In this document: piece after piece, positions 1 through 5,604 of the stretch
Position numbering within the stretch: position 1 is the stretch's first letter
Layout: the number at the start of each line of letters is the position of its first letter
Assembly: GCA_013214715.1 (NCBI GenBank)
Contig: JABSSB010000087.1
Location: 12,437 to 18,040 of the forward strand
Direction: 5' to 3'
Length of the DNA: 5,604 nucleotides
Source: Paracoccaceae bacterium
GTDB lineage: Bacteria > Pseudomonadota > Alphaproteobacteria > Rhodobacterales > Rhodobacteraceae
The notes under the pieces: generated by a model
Told to the model about the DNA's origin: nothing
Databases searched by the model: none
Seen by the model: the letters and a program-made list of their open reading frames with translations, nothing else
Program-made: the position numbers and the translations under genes

Positions 1-1793
1 TCGCGCAGCCGTTGCCAAGGGCATTCCTGCAAGAAGCGGTAGGCCACGTCAAAGGTCGCGCCACCCCAGCATTCCATCGAAAACAGTTGAGGCAGGTTGG
101 CTGCATAGGCGGGCGCGACCTTGATCATATCCAGCGACCGCATCCGCGTCGCAAGAAGTGACTGATGCCCGTCACGCATCGTGGTGTCGGTGATCAGCAG
201 CTGTTGCTGTGCCTTCATCCAATCCGCCAGCGCTTGCGGGCCTTTTTGCTCTAGCAGGTTGCGCGTGCCCATCTGCGGCTCAGCGAGCAGGGCAGGCGGG
301 CGCGGGGCGCTGGCCTGCGCAGGGCGAGGGCGGCCTTTGGTTTCGGGATGTCCGTTGACGGTGATGTCGGCAATATAGGTCAGCACCTTGGTGCCACGGT
401 CGCGCCGCGCCTTAAAGCTGAACAGGTCGGGCGTCTCGTCGATGAATTTGGTGGTATATTCATTCGACAGGAAGATCGGGTGTTTCAGCAGGTTTTCGAC
501 AAAGGCGATATTGGTCGACACGCCGCGAATTCGAAATTCGCGCAAGGCACGGTCCATCCGGGCAATCGCAGCTTCTGGCGTGGGCGCCCATGCTGTGACC
601 TTGGTCAACAGCGAATCGTAATACCGTGTGATGATCCCACCCGAATAAGCCGTGCCGCCATCCAATCGGATGCCCATGCCCGTGGCTTCGCGATAGGTGG
701 TGATGCGACCGTAATCAGGGATGAAATTGTTTTGCGGGTCCTCGGTCGTGACGCGGGTTTGCAGCGCGTGACCGTTGAGTTTGACCTCCTTCTGAGAGGC
801 TTTGCCGGTGGCCTCGGCAATCGACTTGCCTTCGGCAATCAGAATCTGGGCACGCACGATGTCAATACCGGTGACCTCCTCGGTCACGGTATGTTCGACC
901 TGAACGCGCGGGTTGACCTCGATGAAGTAGAATTTGCCCGAGGCCATATCCATTAGGAATTCGACAGTTCCCGCGCATTCGTAATTCACATGTTTGCAAA
1001 TCTTGTAGCCAAGCTCGCAAATCTCTTTGCGCTGGGCGTCGCTCAGATAGGGCGCGGGGGCGCGTTCCACCACCTTCTGGTTGCGCCGCTGGACCGAGCA
1101 GTCACGCTCAAACAGGTGATAAATCTCACCATGTTTATCGCCAAGGATCTGCACCTCGACATGGCGGGCGCGGGTGATCATCTTTTCCAGATAGCCTTCG
1201 CCATTGCCGAAAGCGGCTTCGGCTTCGCGCCGGCCTTCGAGAACCTTTTCCTCAAGCTCATCGGCCCCGTGGATCGGACGCATGCCGCGCCCGCCGCCGC
1301 CCCAACTGGCCTTGAGCATCAGCGGGTAGCCGATCTCTTTTGCCTCGGCCCGGATCGCGTCCATGTCATCGCCCAGCACTTCGGTGGCGGGGATCACTGG
1401 CACGCCCGCGGCAATCGCCACGCGCCGGGCGCTGGCCTTGTCACCCAGCGCGCGCATGGTTTCCGCTTTGGGGCCGATAAAGGTGATGCCATTGCGTTCA
1501 CAGGCATCCACCAGCGCGGGGTTTTCTGACAGCAGTCCATAGCCGGGATGGATCGCGTCCGCACCCGAGGCTTTGGCAACCCGGATAATCTCGTCAATCG
1601 ACAGGTAAGCCTGAACCGGGCCCAGCCCTTCGCCGATGCGATAGGCTTCGTCCGCCTTGAAGCGATGCAGACCCAGCTTGTCTTCTTCGGCGAAGACCGC
1701 AACCGTGCTTTTGCCCATCTCATTGGCGGCGCGCATGATGCGGATGGCGATCTCACCCCGGTTGGCAACCAGGATCTTGGAAAACTCGGGCAT
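1..1793 (-). CDS. pyc: Pyruvate carboxylase, N-terminal 597 residues (3' end outside window)
   Basis: Biotin-dependent cytoplasmic enzyme that makes oxaloacetate from pyruvate, bicarbonate and ATP (anaplerosis, gluconeogenesis). I translated it from the ATG at 1793-1791; the frame stays open to the window edge. The start reads MPEFSKILVANRGEIAIR, the classic biotin carboxylase opening. The ATP-grasp glycine loop KASWGGGGRGM is at about 161-171, the ERDCSVQRRNQK segment at about 229-240, and the catalytic EVNPRVQVEH at 292-301. TRYYDSLL of the biotin carboxylase C-terminal part is at about 389-396. A linker/allosteric segment follows (about 455-530). The carboxyltransferase domain opens with TDTTMRDGHQSLLATRMR, with D541 matching the metal-ligand Asp549 of R. 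etli enzyme, then ECWGGATFDVAYRF from 574. That junction rules out a stand-alone acetyl-CoA or propionyl-CoA carboxylase subunit. Family members are about 1150 residues, so roughly half is missing: the rest of carboxyltransferase and the biotin carrier domain. The start is supported by a strong AAGGAGG seven bases upstream. It lies downstream of the lactate-type dehydrogenase on the same strand. Confidence 0.97.
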   Translation of the reverse strand, partial: MPEFSKILVANRGEIAIRIMRAANEMGKSTVAVFAEEDKLGLHRFKADEAYRIGEGLGPVQAYLSIDEIIRVAKASGADAIHPGYGLLSENPALVDACERNGITFIGPKAETMRALGDKASARRVAIAAGVPVIPATEVLGDDMDAIRAEAKEIGYPLMLKASWGGGGRGMRPIHGADELEEKVLEGRREAEAAFGNGEGYLEKMITRARHVEVQILGDKHGEIYHLFERDCSVQRRNQKVVERAPAPYLSDAQRKEICELGYKICKHVNYECAGTVEFLMDMASGKFYFIEVNPRVQVEHTVTEEVTGIDIVRAQILIAEGKSIAEATGKASQKEVKLNGHALQTRVTTEDPQNNFIPDYGRITTYREATGMGIRLDGGTAYSGGIITRYYDSLLTKVTAWAPTPEAAIARMDRALREFRIRGVSTNIAFVENLLKHPIFLSNEYTTKFIDETPDLFSFKARRDRGTKVLTYIADITVNGHPETKGRPRPAQASAPRPPALLAEPQMGTRNLLEQKGPQALADWMKAQQQLLITDTTMRDGHQSLLATRMRSLDMIKVAPAYAANLPQLFSMECWGGATFDVAYRFLQECPWQRLR

Positions 1794-1800
1794 GGCTTGG

Positions 1801-1807
1801 CCTCCTT
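1801..1807 (-). promoter_or_regulatory. Ribosome binding site of pyc
   Basis: On the minus strand AAGGAGG stands seven bases before the ATG at 1793-1791. This is a near-perfect Shine-Dalgarno sequence at good spacing. It settles the start codon of pyc and suggests efficient translation. The other two genes in the window have much weaker sites. Confidence 0.85.
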
Positions 1808-1930
1808 CTGACGGGCGGTCCGATGTTTAAGACGGTCCCTCTTCCGTCCTATGGCATTTTTGAACCGAATCGGCCGCAAAAATTTTGAAGATGTGACCGA
1901 AGTTGCCGCGTTGCAGCAAGGGCGTTCGGT

Positions 1931-1954
1931 AAAAAAGGCATTACCAAAGTGGTA
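1931..1954 (-). terminator. Weak candidate intrinsic terminator after the dehydrogenase gene
   Basis: Read on the minus strand, a five-pair hairpin TACCA-CTT-TGGTA (plus-strand 1942-1954) overlaps the TAA stop of the dehydrogenase gene. It is followed after five bases by a run of six T (plus-strand 1931-1936). The order of stem then T run is right for Rho-independent termination. However, the stem is short and AT-containing, and the T run is not directly adjacent. It could equally be chance, with transcription reading through into pyc. Confidence 0.22.
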
Positions 1955-3080
1955 CAGTCGCGGGGAGGTTGTGCAGGCTTGTGGCACCGAGCTGCCCCAT
2001 ATTGGCGCGAAGATCGGCTTCAAGCAGGCTCAACAAATGGCCTGGACCTATTTCTCCCAATGCGGCAACGCCGTAATGCGCGGCCCGGCCTAGCATGACA
2101 AAATCGGCGCCTTTGGCAAAAGCGCGCAGAATGTCCAGCCCGCCAGCGATGCCGCTGTCATAGATCAGCGGAAGATCGGTTGCGGCACGGATCGCGGGCA
2201 GGGCGTCGATGGCGGCTGGCACGGCGTCAAACTGCCGCCCCGCATGGTTCGACACCCAAAGCGCGTCCACGCCAGCCTGTTGCAAACGCGGCGCATCACC
2301 GGCCCGCAAGACGCCTTTGACCACAAGCGGGCCGTCCCAATGATCGCGTAGCCAATCGACATAGGCCCAATCCGGCGCGGTGCGCAGCAGATAGCCTGCA
2401 TGCGCGGTCGAAGACATCGCGCCCTGGGTCTTATCCGTATACTTCTCAAGCATCCGCATCCGCGGCATCCCGGCCCGTGCGGTGGCCAGCGCCCAGGCTG
2501 GGCGGAGCGCGACCTGCGCCATAAGGCGTGGGGTCAGCCTGGGCGGTTGTGTCAAGCCCGACCGCAGCAGTCGTTCACGGCGCGAGGCGACGGGCACATC
2601 CGCTGTCAGCACCAGCACCTTGAACCCAGCATCGCGAGCACGAGCCAGAGAATCCTTGCGAATTTCGACATCGCGGGGCGGGTAAAGCTGGAACCAGCCA
2701 TGATCGCCGAGATGCGGTGCCAGGTCTTCGGGCGCCTGGCTGGCCACGGTCGACAGGCAAAAGGGAATGCCCGCTTGGGCGGCGGCGGTGGCCAGAAACC
2801 GCTCCGCCCCCGGCCAGATCAACCCGGACATGCCAACAGGTGCAAATCCAACCGGCAAAGGGTGGTCTTGTCCCAGAAACGAGGTGGACAGGTCCACGTC
2901 AATCTCCCCATGCAGGATCGACGGCGCAAAGCCGATCCGATCCAGCGCGGTCCGATTGCGCGCGGCGGTTGTTTCCGTTCCGGTGCCGCTGTCAAGATAT
3001 TCCCAGACGAATTTCGGCAGCCGCCGTTTGGCGGCGCGACGCAGATCGTTGATTTCGGGGTATTTTGTATTCAGCTCCAT
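1941..3080 (-). CDS. lldD: FMN-dependent alpha-hydroxy-acid dehydrogenase, L-lactate dehydrogenase-like
   Basis: Complete 379-residue TIM-barrel flavoprotein of the family that includes LldD, glycolate oxidase and flavocytochrome b2; members oxidise L-2-hydroxy acids to 2-keto acids, for example L-lactate to pyruvate. Recognisable elements in order: FVWEYLDSGTG near 24-34 in place of the usual F-Y-x-x-GGA; PVGFAPVGMSGL at 76-87; WFQLYPPRD at 129-137 with the active-site-type Tyr133; LTADVPVASRRER at 158-170 with Asp161 and Arg168; VVKGVL with Lys255; VSNHAGRQFD with catalytic-type His279 and Arg282; YDSGIAGGLDILRAF at 307-321; and GR at 331-332. The catalytic set is intact, but some FMN-binding motifs differ from consensus (see findings). 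The loop at about 171-213 is where LldD-type proteins contact the membrane; that role here is inferred. The ATG at 3080 is the first possible ATG after an upstream in-frame stop, with only a weak GAGG about 14 bases before it. Length is normal. The exact substrate is not fixed by sequence, and the symbol follows the closest well-known family member. The nearby pyc suggests lactate use. Confidence 0.93.
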   Translation of the reverse strand: MELNTKYPEINDLRRAAKRRLPKFVWEYLDSGTGTETTAARNRTALDRIGFAPSILHGEIDVDLSTSFLGQDHPLPVGFAPVGMSGLIWPGAERFLATAAAQAGIPFCLSTVASQAPEDLAPHLGDHGWFQLYPPRDVEIRKDSLARARDAGFKVLVLTADVPVASRRERLLRSGLTQPPRLTPRLMAQVALRPAWALATARAGMPRMRMLEKYTDKTQGAMSSTAHAGYLLRTAPDWAYVDWLRDHWDGPLVVKGVLRAGDAPRLQQAGVDALWVSNHAGRQFDAVPAAIDALPAIRAATDLPLIYDSGIAGGLDILRAFAKGADFVMLGRAAHYGVAALGEIGPGHLLSLLEADLRANMGQLGATSLHNLPATVPLW

Positions 3081-3268
3081 AGGCGCAATGATGGCCTCAG
3101 GCGTTCGGATTGAAAAGTGGGAAGAGTTTGAGTTGTCGTCACATCACATTTTGGCCTGAGCATGGATGACCCGCTCTAACCCGCGCACCCTGTTCAAACG
3201 CCTTTATCTGTGGAACAATAGGCGAACACCCCTTTCCCAGAAAAACCAACGGGGCTAGATAGCAGGGC
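3081..3268. promoter_or_regulatory. Divergent intergenic region between the dehydrogenase gene and uvrD
   Basis: This 188-base non-coding stretch separates two divergent starts, so promoters for both genes should lie in it. I cannot place -35/-10 hexamers convincingly in either direction. The half nearest uvrD contains the LexA box described separately. For uvrD one weak pair is TTCAAA (3193-3198) and ACAATA (3215-3220), 16 bases apart, which would put the LexA box over the -10 element; this is tentative. A 23-codon frame at 3088-3159 lies here but has no support as a gene. Confidence 0.6.
3213..3227 (+). promoter_or_regulatory. LexA (SOS) box, alphaproteobacterial direct-repeat type, upstream of uvrD
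   Basis: The sequence reads GAAC-AATAGGC-GAAC: two exact GAAC half-sites separated by exactly seven bases. LexA of alphaproteobacteria, including Rhodobacter, is known to bind the direct repeat GTTC-N7-GTTC, which is GAAC-N7-GAAC on the other strand, rather than the CTGT-N8-ACAG palindrome of E. coli. The box ends 41 bases before the ATG of uvrD, a normal place for an operator overlapping or just downstream of the promoter. uvrD is a classic SOS gene in E. coli. Repression by LexA and release after DNA damage is therefore inferred for this gene. The dehydrogenase start is about 130 bases away on the other side and is less likely to be controlled by this site. Confidence 0.8.
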
Positions 3269-5604
3269 ATGAGCACATTCGACGATTTCGACGCCTTCGA
3301 GCAGGCGGAAACCTCTTCTCTGTCGCAGCGCGCGATGGCGGCGCGTCCGCAGCCCTATCTGGATGATCTCAACCCCGCACAACGCGACGCGGTTGAGGCG
3401 CTGGATGGCCCGGTTCTGATGCTGGCGGGCGCGGGCACGGGCAAGACCAAGGCGCTGACCACACGGATCGTGCATCTGTTGAACACCGGGCGCGCGCGAC
3501 CCAATGAAATCCTCGCCGTGACCTTCACCAACAAGGCCGCGCGCGAGATGAAGGATCGCGTGGGCCGCCTGCTGGGGCATCAGATCGAAGGCATGCCTTG
3601 GCTGGGCACCTTCCATTCGATCTGCGTGAAGCTGCTGCGCCGGCATGCCGAACTGGCCGGGCTGAAATCGAATTTCACTATTCTGGACACGGATGATCAG
3701 ATCCGCTTGCTCAAGCAACTGATCCAGGCGGCCAATATCGATGACAAGCGCTGGCCTGCGCGGATGCTGTCCTCGATCATCGACAATTGGAAAAACCGCG
3801 CCATGACGCCCGAACAGGTGCCCGCCGCTGATCACGGCGCGTTCAACCATCGCGGGGTGGAGCTGTATGCGCAGTATCAGCAGCGCCTGAAGGAGCTGAA
3901 CGCCGTCGATTTCGGAGATTTGCTGCTACATGTCGTGACGATCTTTCAGCAGAACCCGGATGTTTTGGCGCAGTATCAGCGCTGGTTCGCTTATGTGCTG
4001 GTCGACGAATACCAAGACACCAACGTGGCGCAGTATCTGTGGCTGCGCCTGCTGGCACAGGGGCACAAGAATATCTGCTGCGTGGGCGATGATGATCAGT
4101 CGATCTATGGCTGGCGCGGGGCCGAGGTGGGCAACATCCTGCGCTTTGAAAAGGATTTTCCCGGCGCCAAGGTGATCCGGCTTGAGCAGAATTACCGCTC
4201 AACCCCGCACATCCTTGCCGCCGCCTCCAAAGTGATCGAAGGCAATGAAGGCCGTCTGGGCAAAACGCTCTGGACCGAGGCGGATGAGGGCGAAAAACTG
4301 CGCCTGATCGGCCATTGGGATGGTGAGGAAGAGGCCCGCTGGGTCGGCGAAGAGATCGAGGCCATGCAATCCGGCACGCGCGGGATGCGGCCGTTTGAAC
4401 TGGACGAGATGGCCATTCTGGTCCGCGCCTCGCATCAGATGCGCGCGTTCGAGGATCGCTTCCTCACCATCGGGCTGCCCTATCGTGTCATTGGCGGGCC
4501 GCGTTTTTACGAGCGGATGGAGATCCGCGATGCTATGGCCTATTTTCGCGTCGTTGTCTCGCCCGATGATGATCTCGCGTTTGAGCGGATCATGAACACG
4601 CCAAAACGCGGGCTGGGGGACAAGGCCCGGCAAACCATCCAGGTCACCGCGCGCAGCAACGGTGTTCCCCTTATCGAAGGCGCGCGGCTGGCGGTGCAGG
4701 CCGGGTTGATCAAAGGCAAAGGCGCTGGCGCTTTGGGCCATCTGATCGATGATATTGCCCGCTGGCGCCGCATGGCCGCGCCGCAGGCCGTCGTGGATGA
4801 TGATGCCGTGATCGAAGAGGCGGTGCCGCAGATGAACCTTGAGCCGCAGGTCCCGCACACGGAACTGGCCGAGATCATTCTGGACGAAAGCGGCTATACC
4901 GCGATGTGGCAGAATGACAAAACACCCGAAGCGCCGGGGCGGCTGGAAAATCTGAAGGAACTGATCAAAGCGCTGGAAGCTTTCGAAAACCTGCAAGGCT
5001 TCTTGGAGCATGTGTCGCTGGTGATGGAAAATGACAGCGGTGAAGGCGGGCCGAAAGTGTCGATCATGACGCTGCACGCCGCCAAAGGGCTGGAGTTTCC
5101 AGCCGTCTTCCTACCAGGGTGGGAAGATGGTTTGTTCCCGTCGCAGCGCAGTATGGACGAAAGCGGGATCAAAGGCCTCGAGGAGGAGCGTCGCCTTGCC
5201 TATGTCGGCATCACGCGGGCGGAGGAGGTGTGCACCATTTCTTTCGCCGCCAATCGGCGCGTGCACGGGCAGTGGCAGTCTTCCCTGCCGTCGCGCTTTG
5301 TCGATGAACTGCCCGAGGCGCATGTCGATGTTCTGACGCCACCTGGGCTTTATGGCTCAGCCGCAGCCGAGCAGACGGGGTTTGGCTCGCGGGTTGAGAC
5401 AGCGGCCATGTCGGCGAACGTCTACAACTCTCCGGGCTGGAAACGCTTGCAGGAACGCCAGGGCAGCCGGGGCATGTCGCAGCCCCGCGAAGCGCGTAAC
5501 ACGGTAATCGATCTGGACGCGGTTTCGTCCTTTACGTTGGGGGAACGGGTGTTTCATCAGAAATTCGGCTATGGCGCGATCACGGGGATCGAAGGCGACA
5601 AGCT
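3269..5604 (+). CDS. uvrD: UvrD/PcrA-type ATP-dependent 3'-5' DNA helicase (last residues outside window)
   Basis: Superfamily 1A helicase that removes the incised strand in nucleotide excision repair and acts in mismatch repair and on recombination or stalled-fork intermediates. The frame is open to the edge, giving 778 codons. All signature motifs are present: Q motif LNPAQRDAV 34-42; Walker A AGAGTGKT 53-60 with Lys59; Ia VTFTNKAAREMKDRV 84-98; Ib GTFHSIC 113-119; motif II VDEYQDTN 245-252; motif III VGDDDQSIYGWRGAE 272-286; motif IV VIRLEQNYRST 302-312; motif V VSIMTLHAAKGLEF 597-610 with PGWEDGLFP after it; motif VI LEEERRLAYVGITRA 637-651. A C-terminal Tudor-like fold typical of UvrD/PcrA begins with GERVFHQKFGYGAITGIEG (758-776) and is cut by the edge, probably by only a few tens of residues. 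These features separate it from Rep and RecB. An in-frame TAG at 3260-3262 makes the ATG at 3269 the earliest start, although its AGG is only two bases away and makes a poor ribosome site. Regulation by the LexA box upstream is inferred. Confidence 0.96.
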   Translation, partial: MSTFDDFDAFEQAETSSLSQRAMAARPQPYLDDLNPAQRDAVEALDGPVLMLAGAGTGKTKALTTRIVHLLNTGRARPNEILAVTFTNKAAREMKDRVGRLLGHQIEGMPWLGTFHSICVKLLRRHAELAGLKSNFTILDTDDQIRLLKQLIQAANIDDKRWPARMLSSIIDNWKNRAMTPEQVPAADHGAFNHRGVELYAQYQQRLKELNAVDFGDLLLHVVTIFQQNPDVLAQYQRWFAYVLVDEYQDTNVAQYLWLRLLAQGHKNICCVGDDDQSIYGWRGAEVGNILRFEKDFPGAKVIRLEQNYRSTPHILAAASKVIEGNEGRLGKTLWTEADEGEKLRLIGHWDGEEEARWVGEEIEAMQSGTRGMRPFELDEMAILVRASHQMRAFEDRFLTIGLPYRVIGGPRFYERMEIRDAMAYFRVVVSPDDDLAFERIMNTPKRGLGDKARQTIQVTARSNGVPLIEGARLAVQAGLIKGKGAGALGHLIDDIARWRRMAAPQAVVDDDAVIEEAVPQMNLEPQVPHTELAEIILDESGYTAMWQNDKTPEAPGRLENLKELIKALEAFENLQGFLEHVSLVMENDSGEGGPKVSIMTLHAAKGLEFPAVFLPGWEDGLFPSQRSMDESGIKGLEEERRLAYVGITRAEEVCTISFAANRRVHGQWQSSLPSRFVDELPEAHVDVLTPPGLYGSAAAEQTGFGSRVETAAMSANVYNSPGWKRLQERQGSRGMSQPREARNTVIDLDAVSSFTLGERVFHQKFGYGAITGIEGDK

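Noticed and set aside
348..1529. Long plus-strand open frames (348-956 and 990-1529) opposite pyc
   Set aside because: They are antisense to an unmistakable pyruvate carboxylase frame. The translations show no recognisable domain, and long antisense frames are expected in GC-rich coding sequence.
1900..1917. Small hairpin TTGCTGC-AAC-GCGGCAA (minus strand) between the dehydrogenase gene and pyc as a terminator
   Set aside because: The stem is seven pairs including one wobble, but no T run follows it on the minus strand, so it does not qualify as an intrinsic terminator.
1394..2023. Minus-strand frame of 209 residues spanning the dehydrogenase end, the gap and the start of pyc
   Set aside because: It overlaps both real genes in another frame, is rich in Arg/Pro/Ser as out-of-frame GC-rich sequence is, and matches no family I know.
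2400..3113. Plus-strand frame of 237 residues opposite the dehydrogenase gene
   Set aside because: It is the antisense shadow of a complete, motif-bearing enzyme, with Arg/Gly/Pro-rich composition and no domain.
3088..3159. A 23-codon plus-strand frame (MMASGVRIEKWEEF...) in the intergenic region
   Set aside because: It has no good ribosome binding site and no recognisable sequence, and it is the tail of a longer antisense frame that runs through the dehydrogenase gene.
3096..3160. Inverted repeat CTCAGGC (3096-3102) and GCCTGAG (3154-3160)
   Set aside because: Seven-base arms 51 bases apart with no extension on either side are close to chance expectation, and they match no known operator.
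4199..5077. Minus-strand frame of 292 residues inside uvrD
   Set aside because: It lies wholly opposite helicase motifs in uvrD. Its length comes from codon bias in the sense gene, and I recognise no protein in it.

Overview
The window is ordinary, densely coded alphaproteobacterial chromosome. It most resembles the Rhodobacterales (Roseobacter/Rhodobacter-like) group. The evidence is GC-rich coding sequence, a pyruvate carboxylase with the DGHQSLLATRMR carboxyltransferase motif that I recall from Rhizobium etli and relatives, a UvrD helicase with the short acidic N-terminal extension I associate with Rhodobacterales, and a direct-repeat SOS box of the alphaproteobacterial type (GAAC-N7-GAAC). 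I see no mobile element, CRISPR array, tRNA, rRNA or phage signature.

Layout. Positions 1-1793 (minus) hold the N-terminal half of pyruvate carboxylase (pyc), running off the left edge. It covers the whole biotin carboxylase unit and the start of the carboxyltransferase domain. Positions 1794-1940 are a 147-base gap with the strong pyc ribosome binding site and a weak candidate terminator for the upstream gene. Positions 1941-3080 (minus) hold a complete FMN-dependent alpha-hydroxy-acid (L-lactate-type) dehydrogenase. Positions 3081-3268 are a divergent intergenic region with a clean LexA box. Positions 3269-5604 (plus) hold a nearly complete UvrD/PcrA-type DNA helicase that leaves the window inside its C-terminal domain.

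How the genes fit together. The two minus-strand genes are metabolically compatible. A lactate-type dehydrogenase would deliver pyruvate, and pyruvate carboxylase would convert pyruvate plus bicarbonate to oxaloacetate for anaplerosis or gluconeogenesis. They lie head-to-tail, but the 147-base gap allows independent transcription. The divergent uvrD gene belongs to DNA repair. It has its own SOS-type operator about 41 bases before its start codon, so LexA repression with induction by DNA damage is the most specific regulatory prediction here. I find no convincing evidence of an undescribed system. The points most worth following are the LexA box and the departures from family consensus in the dehydrogenase's FMN and active-site motifs.
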